NCBI GenBank assembly: GCA_900318375.1 | Contig: ONKG01000003.1 | Span: 1-64,000 of the forward strand | Direction of reading: 5' to 3' | Origin: an uncultured Lachnospiraceae bacterium | Lineage (GTDB): Bacteria; Bacillota; Clostridia; Lachnospirales; Lachnospiraceae | Length of the DNA: 64,000 bases | Shown: in pieces, positions 44,986 through 55,942 of the stretch | Numbering within the stretch: the first letter of the stretch is position 1 | How the letters are laid out: each line of letters starts with the position of its first letter | Made by a program: the position numbers and the translations under genes | Notes under the pieces: model-generated | Told to the model about the DNA's origin: nothing | The model's input: the letters and a program-made list of their open reading frames with translations, nothing else | Database searches by the model: none

Positions 44986-45530
44986 AGTATATCCTCCTGT
45001 CCAGCCCGTTAATAAAAGCAATGCTCGTATAGCGGGCATCCATTCTTGATTTGTTGATCAACAGCTGCATTGCGGCTTCAGATCATGCCGGTCAAAGCTC
45101 AGACCATGACCATAACAGTTTGTTCAGGCGCTTCCGGCGGTCAAAAGAATACTGCCGCAAGACTATTTTACAATTCGCAGGGCGCTTTGTATCCATACTT
45201 ATTTATGCTTTTAACCAAGTTAACAAAAATATCGTTGACTATATCAGTCGTTATTCTTGGCACTTTTTTGCTGCTTGTTTTTTCGTTTAATCTGAATCGG
45301 TAAATTTCATTGATTTTAAGGGCATTTCAGAAAGCTATCCACGGAATCCACAGAGTTATCCACAATTTCTCAGATGTCTGATTTTTTTGATTTTGCGGGT
45401 TTTTACGTTAAATTCACCGTATTTTCAGAGTATTCTGTATTTTGCAAGTTAACATTAATGTATAGTATGTCGGGTCTGATTCTCCTTTTTCCCGGAATTC
45501 ATATCGGTTTTTCCAGGTTTTCAGCTGCAT
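44986..45530. other. 545-bp AT-rich intergenic region
   Basis: No gene is supported. It holds a perfect DnaA-box 9-mer TTATCCACA (45356-45364), a one-off variant 21 bp away, and TTAACCAAGTTAAC (near 45214), a palindrome that could be an operator for the downstream GH13 gene. Confidence 0.4.
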
Positions 45531-48500
45531 TTATATGGTTTTTTCCCAGAAAAGGCGGATCATTCCGGCAGCTGTCTCGCTGTTGACCGATTCCGGCTGT
45601 CCCCATTCGAGGGGATACAGTTCCCTGTTGGAACTCTCTGAAAAGCGGTCATCCATCAGAACCACAATGCCGACATCCTCCGCAGTCCGGATGACACGCC
45701 CCGCAGCCTGCAGAACCTTGTTCATCCCGGGAAACCTGTAGGCGAAATCATACCCGTTCCTGCCCTGTCCGGAAAAATACTCCCGCAGCAGCTCCCTCTG
45801 CGGCTCCACCGGCGGAATACCCGTCCCCACGATCAGACTCCCGATCAGGCGCTCGCTCCTTAGATCAATTCCTTCACCGAACATACCTCCCAGCACACAG
45901 AATCCGACCAGACGGCGGTCATTGCCCGCCTGCTCAAACGCCTCCAGAAAGGCCTCTCTTCCGCTGTCCTTCATATCCCTTGTCTGGACAATCACATACA
46001 GTCCTTCCTTGTCCGGCTCTCCGTTCATTGCGGGATGGCGGATCGCACAAAATGCCTCCAGCACCTTTTCAAGAAAGGCATAGGAAGGAAAATAGGCTAT
46101 GTAATTTCCCGGACGGCAGTCTACGATCTGCCCGATGCTGCGGGCGATCCGCGCATAGGTCTCTTCACTGCGGTCTCTGTAGCGGCTTGTCACATCGCTC
46201 ACGATCACAACCTTGCGCTGTTCAGGAGAGAAAGAAGATCTCGCGTACATCTCGAAATCTCCCGCGCAGCCGCCCAGAAGTCCTTTGTAGTACTGAATCG
46301 GGAGAAATGTCGCGGAAAAAAGAACCGCTGAGGTCAGGCCTTTCATGCAGGCCCGCAGATGCCCGGACGGATCCGCGCAGTACAAATGAAGTGAAAAGCC
46401 GCCTGAAAAGCCCTTCCCTCCCTTTGAAGTATACACGATATAATGGGCATCCAGGTCCCGCAGGATCTGGCTGAAATGGGACAATCCGAAGTAGAATTCG
46501 AGCATCTCGGGAGCCCCGGCCTGCTCCGGTCCGGACTGTCCGGCCTCCGGCAGACCTGCCTCTGACGATCCGTTTTCGTTTTCCGGCGATCCATTCTCGA
46601 AGAGTCCGTCCTCTGACCATCCGTCCCCTGTAGCATTGTCCTCCAATTGCCCTTTATCCGCGCCGCCGGTTCGGATTGTACCATACAGAACAGTGCTCCT
46701 GTTTTCCTGGTCCAGGATCCACCGAATCTGGTCTCTGACCTCCTCTACAGCATTATAAAGTTCCGGCAGAGCAGCGGATGCAGCCGCTGCGGCAGCCGTT
46801 CCCTCCTCCTTTGTCTTCTCAGCAGGCTCTGGGCAGGCCGCGGTCCGGTCAGGGCCCTTCTGCAGAGTCCAGTCCCCGAGCACATGGATCTTCTGTTCAT
46901 CCGCCTCTGCCTGAAGCTCCCTCAGAACGTGAACCAGCCCTTTCATTTTCTTCCATAAGCGCGGATGGAGCTTCTTTACAGATTTCCGGAAGCTGCGCAC
47001 CTGAGGGTATGAGATTTCCGCGCTGTACATATCGCGCCCGCGCTCAAGAAGATTATGGGCCTCATCGATCAGCAGGATCGTGCCGTTCCCTGCCGCCCTT
47101 TTTCCGGCAGCGTCCTCCTGCGGCACCTCTGTATATGCCGGATCGCCGAAAAAGCGCGTCAGCCTTGCCTGCGGGTGAAAGACATAGTTGTAGTCACATA
47201 TGATCACATCCGCGAAATCCGCCGCGTCTAAAGAGAGCGAATAGGGACATACCCTGTGCTTTTGGGCGCATGCCGCAATGACCTGCGTCGTCATCGGACT
47301 TCCTTCGGCCGCCCCCTGCAGAAGATCCAGAAGAGCGTCATTGACACGGTCAAAATGGCCATCCGCTCTCGGACAGCTCTCAGGCCGGCAGTCCGCCTCT
47401 TCAAAGGGACACGCGCGCTCCTTCGAGACCAGGGAAAGGCTGCGGATGCTGAGTCCTCTTTCCTTCAGAAGAGAGAGAGCCTCCATGGCCACGGCTCCCG
47501 TCACGCCCTTCGCGGTCAGATAAAAAATCCGTTCCGCCTTTTCCTCACCGATCGCTTTAAGGGAGGGAAACAGTACCGCCATAGTCTTCCCGGTACCGGT
47601 GGGCGCCTGAAGGAAGAGCTTTTTTCCATGTACGATGGTCCGGTACACACCGGCCGCAAGCTCATACTGGCCCTCCCGGTAGGGAAAGGGAAATACCATC
47701 TGCCGGATAGTCTTCTGCCTGTCATGATCGAAGGAAAGCCTGAGACGCATCCACGGTTCGTATGCCCTGACCAGTTCCCCAAACCATTCTTCCAGTGCCT
47801 CGAAGGACATCTCCTCATAAAAGCAGCGCACTTCCTCAGTCACCTGACTGCAGTAGGTCATGCGGATCTTCACCCGTCCGAGCCTCTCCCTGCAGGCATA
47901 CATATAGGCATAGCACCTGGCCTGCGCCAGATGGACTTCCTCCGGCCCGTCCATACTCTGGAGACCGCGCAGTACCGTCTTGATCTCATCGATCGTCCAC
48001 AGACCATCCTGATCTGACTGATCCGGCTGTTCCGACTGTTCTGACTGTTTTAACTGTTCTGACTGTTTTGAATGATCACTTTCTTTTTTTCTTCTTTTTT
48101 TGGAAGAAGAAAAAGGATTCTCCGGTTCTCCGTCCGCCTTCCTCATAAAGAAGATTCCGTCGGCACGTCCTTCCAGCCGCAGCACTGCCCCAGTGCTTTC
48201 CTGTGTACTTTCCTGTATATTTTCCTTTGTATTTTCCTGTGTTCTTTCCTGACTGCCGCACGCTGCTTTCTCAGGACCGGCGCACAGAACCTTGCCCTTT
48301 TCTGTTTCCGGTTTTTCATCCGGTTTTTTATCCGGTTTTCCATCCGGCTCTCCATCCTGCCATTCGTCAGGCCTTACATCCTTAGGCACATGTAAAAGCA
48401 TATCCTGAGCCCGGAACTTTTTCGCAGCTGCATCCGGGGACAGATCAACAGGTACATCCATGCGGAGCATGACCTCCGCTCGATAGTCCTGTCCCGCTTT

Positions 48501-48647
48501 TTTCTGAAGTGTGCGGTGGATCCTCGCGCCCTCCAGCATAGCAATCTCCGGCAAGGCTCCCGCCCCCGTGTCCAGAGAACCGCTCCGCAGCAAAAACTCA
48601 ACGAGATTCCGCACTGATATTCGAATGATGTTATTCCTGTCCTTCAT
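45531..48647 (-). CDS. XPD/DinG-type helicase with N-terminal PD-(D/E)XK nuclease-like domain
   Basis: The 1038-residue protein starts with a nuclease-like region: GRADGIF, TIDEIKTV (D..ExK) and AQARCYAYMYA. The superfamily-2 helicase follows: Walker A APTGTGKT near residue 350, Cys residues for an Fe-S cluster (ACPFEEADCRPESCPRA, VCPYSLS), DEAH near 528 and QAAGRVIRT at the end. Three low-complexity inserts (KPDKKPDEKPETEKGK; SEQLKQSEQSEQPDQ; and a Gly/Glu-rich run) look repeat-derived. It probably unwinds and trims damaged DNA. ATG 48647 follows GGAGGAGAGAGG. Confidence 0.9.
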   Translation of the reverse strand: MKDRNNIIRISVRNLVEFLLRSGSLDTGAGALPEIAMLEGARIHRTLQKKAGQDYRAEVMLRMDVPVDLSPDAAAKKFRAQDMLLHVPKDVRPDEWQDGEPDGKPDKKPDEKPETEKGKVLCAGPEKAACGSQERTQENTKENIQESTQESTGAVLRLEGRADGIFFMRKADGEPENPFSSSKKRRKKESDHSKQSEQLKQSEQSEQPDQSDQDGLWTIDEIKTVLRGLQSMDGPEEVHLAQARCYAYMYACRERLGRVKIRMTYCSQVTEEVRCFYEEMSFEALEEWFGELVRAYEPWMRLRLSFDHDRQKTIRQMVFPFPYREGQYELAAGVYRTIVHGKKLFLQAPTGTGKTMAVLFPSLKAIGEEKAERIFYLTAKGVTGAVAMEALSLLKERGLSIRSLSLVSKERACPFEEADCRPESCPRADGHFDRVNDALLDLLQGAAEGSPMTTQVIAACAQKHRVCPYSLSLDAADFADVIICDYNYVFHPQARLTRFFGDPAYTEVPQEDAAGKRAAGNGTILLIDEAHNLLERGRDMYSAEISYPQVRSFRKSVKKLHPRLWKKMKGLVHVLRELQAEADEQKIHVLGDWTLQKGPDRTAACPEPAEKTKEEGTAAAAAASAALPELYNAVEEVRDQIRWILDQENRSTVLYGTIRTGGADKGQLEDNATGDGWSEDGLFENGSPENENGSSEAGLPEAGQSGPEQAGAPEMLEFYFGLSHFSQILRDLDAHYIVYTSKGGKGFSGGFSLHLYCADPSGHLRACMKGLTSAVLFSATFLPIQYYKGLLGGCAGDFEMYARSSFSPEQRKVVIVSDVTSRYRDRSEETYARIARSIGQIVDCRPGNYIAYFPSYAFLEKVLEAFCAIRHPAMNGEPDKEGLYVIVQTRDMKDSGREAFLEAFEQAGNDRRLVGFCVLGGMFGEGIDLRSERLIGSLIVGTGIPPVEPQRELLREYFSGQGRNGYDFAYRFPGMNKVLQAAGRVIRTAEDVGIVVLMDDRFSESSNRELYPLEWGQPESVNSETAAGMIRLFWEKTI

Positions 48648-48782
48648 AGAGCAGATGCCTCTCTCCTCCTGTTCCGCCTTCAGCTGACAGGACGTCCGGT
48701 CACAGATCCGATCCCTGCCGGGATGCAGCCGGCCGGCAATGACGCCCGTCAACACATTATAGCACATTCACACAAAGTATCC

Positions 48783-48792
48783 TTGTATACAA
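48783..48792. promoter_or_regulatory. TTGTATACAA palindrome upstream of asnA
   Basis: The 10-bp perfect palindrome lies just ahead of the asnA leader RNA and matches three sites upstream of gdhA. It resembles GntR-family operators. Confidence 0.5.
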
Positions 48793-48826
48793 AGTATTGC
48801 ATTTTGGGAAAGAATGGTGTTAACTA

Positions 48827-49005
48827 TATACGTCTGTGCAAAAATCCTGCGCAGACACTCTTTCCGACATGCCGGAGCACCTTGTGCGCAGGCATCGTCA
48901 ACGGGAAATTCGTGAAGACGATTTCTCGTTGACATCAGGGGATGTTTGTGCTCCCGCACAAACATCCGGAGCGGAAAATCTTGTATCGACAAGATTTTTC
49001 ACTCT
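48827..49005 (+). ncRNA. Candidate four-hairpin structured RNA, copy 1 (asnA leader)
   Basis: After TATACG the plus strand forms: H1 ATGCC (48869-73)/GGCAT (48891-95) with inner GCAC/GTGC; H2 48897-48909/48921-48933, 13 pairs with one G-U; H3 GGATGTTTGTG/CACAAACATCC (48940-50/48957-67), perfect; H4 AAAATCTTGT/ACAAGATTTT (48975-84/48989-98) then T-rich sequence. Copy 2 at 53996-54215 has the same order with different but compensated stems. It may be a free RNA or an attenuator of asnA. Confidence 0.65.
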
Positions 49006-49067
49006 TTTTTCGTTGCGGCAGCAATCTTTTTTCTCCGCAATACGGCACAAATGTAAGGAGGAAAATT

Positions 49068-50078
49068 ATGAAAAATCCGATGATTCCCGAAGATTATCAT
49101 TCCGCGCTGAATCTTCACGACACCCAGGTCGGTATCAAGACTGTCAAGGACTTCTTCCAGGGTATGCTCGCTGAGAGGCTCAATCTGCTTCGCGTCTCCG
49201 CGCCTCTCTTTGTAGACCCCGCTTCGGGACTTAATGATAATCTGAACGGTGTCGAGCGTCCCGTCAGTTTTGACATTCTCGAGCAGGACGGCCGTATGGG
49301 CGAAGTCGTTCAGTCACTGGCCAAGTGGAAGCGCTATGCTCTCAAAAAATACGGTTTTCAGGTGGGGGAAGGTCTCTACACCGATATGAGCGCGATCCGC
49401 CGCGATGAAGTCACCGACAACATCCATTCGATCTATGTCGATCAGTGGGACTGGGAAAAAGTCATCCGCAAAGAAGACAGAAATCTCGAGACCCTGAAAG
49501 ACGTAGTCCGCGATGTCTACAGGGCACTGCGCATGACCGAGCGTTATATGTCCATCCGCTACGATTATATCGAGGAGACGCTTCCCAGAGACATCTACTT
49601 CATCACAACCTCTGATCTCGAAGCCCGTTTCCCGGACAAGACTCCCAAGGAGCGCGAGTACATCATCACCCGCGCAAAGGGTGCAGTCTGCCTGATGCAG
49701 ATCGGCGACAAGCTCCGCAGCGGAGTACCCCACGACGGCCGCGCCCCGGACTACGATGACTGGCAGCTCAACGCCGATATCCTGGTCTACTACCCCGTCC
49801 TGGATATCGCTCTGGAGCTCTCCTCCATGGGTATCCGCGTGGACGCCGAATCCCTGGCAGACCAGCTGAAGAAGGCCGGCTGTGAAGAGCGTGCCTCGCT
49901 TCCCTTCCAGAAGGCTATTCTCAACAACGAACTGCCTTTTACCATCGGCGGCGGTATCGGTCAGTCCCGTATCTGCATGTTCTTCCTCCGCAAGGCTCAC
50001 ATTGGCGAAGTCCAGTCTTCACTCTGGCCCGAAGAGATGGAGCAGACTCTGCAGGAGGCCGGAATCCGTCTTCTGTAA
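49068..50078 (+). CDS. asnA: Aspartate-ammonia ligase
   Basis: AsnA makes asparagine from aspartate and ammonia with ATP, via an adenylate. The class-II-synthetase-like fold shows LNLLRVSAPLFVDPASGLNDNLNGVERPVSF, EGLYTDMSAIRRDE, SIYVDQWDWEKVI and the closing TIGGGIGQSRICMFFLRKAHIGEVQSSLW. Length (336) is typical. AAGGAGG precedes the ATG. It is preceded by a structured leader and a TTGTATACAA palindrome shared with gdhA, and ends at a strong terminator. Confidence 0.96.
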   Translation: MKNPMIPEDYHSALNLHDTQVGIKTVKDFFQGMLAERLNLLRVSAPLFVDPASGLNDNLNGVERPVSFDILEQDGRMGEVVQSLAKWKRYALKKYGFQVGEGLYTDMSAIRRDEVTDNIHSIYVDQWDWEKVIRKEDRNLETLKDVVRDVYRALRMTERYMSIRYDYIEETLPRDIYFITTSDLEARFPDKTPKEREYIITRAKGAVCLMQIGDKLRSGVPHDGRAPDYDDWQLNADILVYYPVLDIALELSSMGIRVDAESLADQLKKAGCEERASLPFQKAILNNELPFTIGGGIGQSRICMFFLRKAHIGEVQSSLWPEEMEQTLQEAGIRLL

Positions 50079-50144
50079 GGTCTTGCAGGATCAAAAATCT
50101 ATGGAAACTTATGGCTATGGTCTGATTCCGACCTGCCCGCTAAA

Positions 50145-50173
50145 AGAGCCTCTCAGATTGAGGCTCTTTTTTT
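50145..50173 (+). terminator. asnA terminator
   Basis: AGAGCCTC and GAGGCTCT pair perfectly and are followed by TTTTTT. Degenerate TCTCCCTGTGT-type repeats lie downstream at 50190-50300. Confidence 0.92.
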
Positions 50174-50417
50174 GTACCCCTTTTTTCCCTCTTTTGCACC
50201 CGTTTTCCTTTGCATTACCAGTTCCCTGTGTTTTTATCCGTCTCCCTGTGTATTATCAGTCTCCCTTTGTTTCTATCCATTACTCATGTTTTTATCCTCA
50301 TTTTTGATGAAAATAAATGAATATTATTCACATCAGACCCGTATGATGAATCCCTGATTGTGTGAGATCTCTGTTTGCAGCTTAAAAAGCAACTTTTAAT
50401 CACAAGATATTGTATAT

Positions 50418-50647
50418 TTGTATACAATTATTTTATAATTCCAATATCCAAATATTCATTTTTTTCGAATTTCCTCTTGCCCTCTCGCAAATCTGGCATT
50501 ATAATGCAATCTGTAGTTATTTTTTTGAAGAAATCTGAGCAGGTTTGCGATTATTCAGCCGCAGCCGGTCGATTTCGGAAATTCTTTTGACCTGTCGATT
50601 GTATACAATTATGCACTTATCAGCAGTACATGACTTTTTGTATACAT
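50418..50647. promoter_or_regulatory. Three TTGTATACAA-type palindromes upstream of gdhA
   Basis: Sites are TTGTATACAA at 50418-50427, ATTGTATACAAT at 50598-50609 and TTGTATACAT at 50638-50647. They lie 120-350 bp before the gdhA start, within its 590-bp upstream region. No other gene is supported in 50174-50766. Confidence 0.6.
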
Positions 50648-50661
50648 TCCGGAGTGAATAA

Positions 50662-52101
<1,440 letters not shown>

Positions 52102-52256
52102 TAACAATATCGCATAAAGCCTTATAAAATCTTCCAAAAGCCGACAACCGGCCGTCAACCGGCTGCACATAAGCGGCACATGAACGGCACATAATCGGCT
52201 CAGCGGACTCTCCTGAAAAGTCCGCACACCGCCTTCTATTGAATCAACACGCAGGA

Positions 52257-52298
52257 ATGCGCAGGTATCCGGTTTTCCGGTACCTGCGCATTTTTTTT
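52257..52298 (+). terminator. gdhA terminator
   Basis: AATGCGCAGGTA-CCGG and CCGG-TACCTGCGCATT pair around a T loop and are followed by eight T. A weaker hairpin (GCGGACT/AGTCCGC) lies at 52204-52224. Confidence 0.92.
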
Positions 52299-52427
52299 GC
52301 ATTCTTTTTGCGTAAATATCTGCAGCGATCCGAGACATGTCTGAATTCAAGACCCGCCGGCGAGTCTTGCGCGCATATTCCGCGACTGTTATGAAGTCAC
52401 GGGTAATGCGCGATGAAGAAAAACACT

Positions 52428-53055
52428 TTACAGATTTTGTCCTGTCAGACTTTCCGGACAGCGAAGCTTACCCGTATTATAGGAAAAATCTCCCGCCTTG
52501 TATCCTCGTGCCTTCGCGTCAGGCGTCCGGGCGTAGATTTTCCTCAATTCATCGTGGACATTCGCATAGGTGGCCACAGTCGAGCGCACATTGATGCCGA
52601 TGGGAGTCGCATCGATCAGTTTCACCTGATAAATGCCCGGGGCTTTCAGGGATTTCACATGGGCGGGGAGCTTTTTCCCGTTCACGGAAGCGGAAAGGGC
52701 CGGGATCAGGCTCTCCAGGATCATGGTAGTCTTTCCGGAGCCTGAGACGCCGGTGACCACCGTCAGCTTCCCCATGGGGATCCTGAGAAGCCGGCACATA
52801 GCGGACGTCGTCGACGTGTGCCCGTGCGGCCTGCGTCATTCTGCGCCGCGTATAGGTTGACAGAGATTCCAGATATCGTCTGGACCCTTCCGCGTAAAGG
52901 ACCCCCAGGGCCAGGGAGGATTTTCCCGATCCCGAGACGCCTGCGATGGCTGTGATCGTATTCAGCGGAATGTCTACATCGATATTTTTCAGGTTATGTA
53001 CACGCGCCCCCCGCACCTCCATGCTGCGGGGGAGCATTTTTTTTTCCTTCTCCAT
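52428..53055 (-). pseudogene. Remnant of a uvrA-like gene (internal deletion and frameshift)
   Basis: Reading minus, the start encodes UvrA N-terminal sequence ([61 protein letters not shown]). In another frame, after about 52800, sequence from the second ATPase half follows ([70 protein letters not shown]). The middle of the protein, several hundred residues with the zinc fingers, is gone, and the C-terminal end breaks off after KLRCP. It appears to derive from a UvrA2-like paralog. Confidence 0.85.
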
Positions 53056-53138
53056 GATGCCTTTTCCTGAATGTAAAAACTGTCTGCAAAGGACCCTCCG
53101 GCAAGTACTGTGCAGCAGTGAATCAGCGAAGCCGCTTT

Positions 53139-53972
53139 CTAAACCTGCACGGCACCGACGATCTGCCGGATTGCCTTGCCGACGCCGTTGTGATCATTGT
53201 CATCTGTGATCATATCGCACATGTCTTTGATCTTGTCTTCCGCATTTCCCATCGCGACAGAGAGCCCGACCGCCTGCAGCACCGCGCTGTCATTGTCGGA
53301 ATCGCCGATCCCTGCGGTCTCCTGCAAAGCAATCCCCAGATGCTCCGCAAGCTTCTCCAGTCCCAGTGCCTTCGAGACGCCGGGTGCGGTCATTTCCAGA
53401 GAAGTCTCCTCCGCACGGGCAAAACTCAGCGGCAGGTGTTTAAGCTTTTGAAAAGCCCTGTCCCGATCCTCTGCCGAGCGAAAATAAATATTCACCTTGG
53501 CGATGGAATCATGCCGCAGCGCCTCTTCCTGCATGCTCTCAACAAGAGTTGCGACGCGGCGATACATCTCTTTATAGACCCCCATGTGATAGTCTTCCAT
53601 GTGTTCCATCTGTTCCCCGCAGACAATCGAGTTCCCGTCCCCCAGAAAATGGATCATGCCGGTCTTTTCCCCCACAAGGCGGATGATTTCCATCACGGTT
53701 TCCCGCGGAACAGCACGCCGGAAGATATTCTTTTTTTCACTGAAATCATAAACGATTGAACCGCTGGTACAGATTCCATAGCGGATCAGGGGAAGGTCTC
53801 CCGTGTATGGATCCAGTTCAACAATATCCCGGCCTGAGCAGTAGACCAGGTGAACCCCCTGCTCCGCGGCAAAGGCGATATCCCGGGCTGTATCCGGATG
53901 AATGCGCTTGTCGGACATAAGGAGTGTTCCATCCATATCCAGTGCAATCAGACTGATTTTTTTTCTCTTCAT
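53139..53972 (-). CDS. Cof-type HAD-superfamily hydrolase
   Basis: The 277-residue phosphatase shows the HAD motifs [17 protein letters not shown] (nucleophile Asp), CTSGSIVYD, and [24 protein letters not shown], with a C2 cap. Members dephosphorylate sugar phosphates or flavin and pyridoxal phosphates; the substrate is unknown. GAGG precedes ATG 53972, which replaces a start 12 codons upstream. It is adjacent to the uvrA remnant and divergent from the ncRNA copy 2. Confidence 0.9.
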   Translation of the reverse strand: MKRKKISLIALDMDGTLLMSDKRIHPDTARDIAFAAEQGVHLVYCSGRDIVELDPYTGDLPLIRYGICTSGSIVYDFSEKKNIFRRAVPRETVMEIIRLVGEKTGMIHFLGDGNSIVCGEQMEHMEDYHMGVYKEMYRRVATLVESMQEEALRHDSIAKVNIYFRSAEDRDRAFQKLKHLPLSFARAEETSLEMTAPGVSKALGLEKLAEHLGIALQETAGIGDSDNDSAVLQAVGLSVAMGNAEDKIKDMCDMITDDNDHNGVGKAIRQIVGAVQV

Positions 53973-53995
53973 AAATACCTCTGCATCGAAGGACT

Positions 53996-54215
53996 TATAC
54001 GTTTGCATCCGCCCGGTTTCCGGTTTGCGGCTTTCATTCTTCCAAACATGCCGCTCCCGGGAGCGGCAGCGCGAGGAGAAATCCGCATTTCAAAGCCTTA
54101 CGTATAAGGGCTTTGAAATTGGCGATATTCTCCGATGCGATCACAGGATGTCTGCAGCCGCCCCGCGGCAAAAACATCCGGAGTGAAAAAAACGCTATCG
54201 GGCGTTATTTTTACA
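53996..54215 (+). ncRNA. Candidate four-hairpin structured RNA, copy 2
   Basis: After TATACG: H1 TGCCGCTCCC/GGGAGCGGCA (54049-58/54059-68), a perfect palindrome; H2 outer GGAGAA/TTCTCC with CGCG/TGCG (54070-80/54128-39) enclosing an 11-bp hairpin (54087-97/54109-19); H3 GGATGT/ACATCC (54146-51/54174-79) with inner GCCGC/GCGGC; H4 AACGC/GCGTT (54191-95/54202-06) then ATTTTT. Order and shared blocks (ACATGCCG, AACATCCGGAG, TATCG loop) match copy 1, while stems covary. Confidence 0.65.
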
Positions 54216-54365
54216 CTTATATTGTACCAAATTGCTTCAGCTATAGCTATCTTCACCTTCGTGCTGTGAATGTGCGCCGGAAATGAAGTGACTGTACGCG
54301 CCCCGGTCCCCCTTCGAAGGGAGTGTACTGCCGCCATGGATTTTCGTGCTTTTTCGCCAAATTCG

Positions 54366-54394
54366 TTTACAACTTGCTTTTTATAAGGTAGAAT
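54366..54394 (+). promoter_or_regulatory. Promoter of the THUMP methyltransferase gene
   Basis: TTTACA and TAGAAT are 17 nt apart. A 215-nt leader without an obvious known RNA family follows. Confidence 0.65.
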
Positions 54395-54616
54395 CATCAT
54401 TAGGGATTTTCTGCGCACAAGCCGGTTGCACCAAATAAAGTTTTATACAATTTATCATTTTTGATTTCCATATTCCGCAGAAATCATGGCGTTTTTCCGA
54501 AAAAACATCTCTTCTCATAAGGAAATGTAATTAGGAAATGTACTGCCGCATGAGCAGTCAGAGGCGCCCCCGAAAGGTTTGTGACCCTGCAGATGATCCC
54601 GGGAAGGATGTGGGCT

Positions 54617-55840
54617 ATGCGTCAGTTTGAACTGATCGCGCCGTGTCATTTCGGCATGGAGAGCGTCGTTAAAAATGAGATTTATGAAATAGGATATGAT
54701 GTGACAGAAGTGACCGATGGAAGGGTCACTTTTATTGGCGATGAAGAGGCGATCGCGCGCTCCAACATCTGTCTGCGGACCGCGGAGCGTATCCTGCTCA
54801 AGGTCGGTTCTTTCCACGCGGAAAATTTCGAAGAGCTCTTTCAGGGAACAATGGCTCTGCCCTGGGAGCAGTTTCTGCCCAGAGAATCCCGATTCTGGAT
54901 CAAAAAAGCCGCCAGCATCAAGAGCAAGGTCTTCTCTCCTTCCGACATCCAGTCTGTCATGAAGAAGGCCATGGTCGAGCGGATGAAGCAGAAATACCCT
55001 ATCGACTATTTCCCGGAGACCGGCTCCGATTATCCGGTGCGTGTCTTTATTTACAAAGATGAGGTCACTGCGGCCATTGATACCTCCGGTGATTCCCTCC
55101 ACAAGAGGGGTTATCGCCGCATGAAAGTGAAAGCGCCCATCGCCGAGAACCTGGCCGCCGGACTGATCATGCTGACGCCCTGGCAGGCCGGCAGAGTCCT
55201 GGTGGACCCCTTCTGCGGAAGCGGCACTTTCCTGATCGAAGCAGCCCTGATGTCCGCCAATATCGCCCCCGGCCTCTACAGGCATTTCATCGCCGAGGAC
55301 TGGACGGAAATCATCCCCTCGAATGTCTGGGCGGATGCACGCGAAGAGGCAAGAGACATGATCGATCTGTCCGTGGACACAGATCTTCAGGGATATGACA
55401 TTGATCCCGACGCGGTCTCGGCAGCGAGGGAAAACGCGCGTCTGGCAGGCGTGGAAAAACTGATCCATTTCCAGACACGTCCGATTTCCGCCCTCTCTCA
55501 CCCGAAGAAATACGGCTTCATCATCACGAACCCTCCCTACGGAGAGCGTCTTACGCCCGGTTCTGAGGCCCTCACAGACGTCGATTTAAGCAGCGCTGCC
55601 CGCTCCCGTATGAATACCAACGCGCTCACAGAGCTCTATGAGACCCTTGGAGAGCGTTTCCGTGCGATGGACACCTGGTCCATGTACCTGATTACTTCCT
55701 TCGATAAGTGCGAGGAGGCGATCGGCAAAAAAGCCGCCCGCAACAGGAAGATTTACAACGGTATGCTCAAGACCTACTTCTACCAGTTCCCCGGCCCTCG
55801 TCCTCCCAGACGAAGAACCGGCTCCAGGGAGAGTCTCTGA
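54617..55840 (+). CDS. THUMP-domain class I SAM-dependent RNA methyltransferase (RlmL/YpsC-like)
   Basis: The first 160 residues are a THUMP RNA-binding region (FELIAPCHFGMESVVKNEIYEIGYDV, VRVFIYKDEVTAAIDTSGDSLHKRGYR). The methyltransferase half has the SAM motif VDPFCGSGTFLIEAA and the base-flipping NPPYGERL. This matches the YpsC/RlmL-N family that methylates a guanine N2 in 23S rRNA. The ATG at 54617 follows GGAAGG; an ATG three codons earlier is possible. It lies upstream of rdgB on the same strand. Confidence 0.9.
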   Translation: MRQFELIAPCHFGMESVVKNEIYEIGYDVTEVTDGRVTFIGDEEAIARSNICLRTAERILLKVGSFHAENFEELFQGTMALPWEQFLPRESRFWIKKAASIKSKVFSPSDIQSVMKKAMVERMKQKYPIDYFPETGSDYPVRVFIYKDEVTAAIDTSGDSLHKRGYRRMKVKAPIAENLAAGLIMLTPWQAGRVLVDPFCGSGTFLIEAALMSANIAPGLYRHFIAEDWTEIIPSNVWADAREEARDMIDLSVDTDLQGYDIDPDAVSAARENARLAGVEKLIHFQTRPISALSHPKKYGFIITNPPYGERLTPGSEALTDVDLSSAARSRMNTNALTELYETLGERFRAMDTWSMYLITSFDKCEEAIGKKAARNRKIYNGMLKTYFYQFPGPRPPRRRTGSRESL

Positions 55841-55942
55841 CCATCGGATGCTCATATAGGGTGTTTTGAAAAGAACAGCATTTTGTACGGCGTTTAGAAT
55901 AACGTTGTGCACAAAGAATTTTGAACAAAATAAAGAAGACCT

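Noticed and set aside
45070..45303. 77-codon plus-strand frame with a hydrophobic C-terminus
   Set aside because: No ribosome site and no homology that I recognise.
45335..45364. DnaA boxes suggesting an origin
   Set aside because: Only one perfect and one weak 9-mer occur, with no dnaA/dnaN and no DUE-like repeats.
54098..54418. 106-codon minus-strand frame
   Set aside because: It lies across the structured RNA and a promoter and has no motif.
54401..54616. RNase P RNA upstream of the YpsC-like gene
   Set aside because: rnpB is near ypsC in some Firmicutes, but the conserved GAGGAAAGTCC and ACAGAAA blocks are absent.
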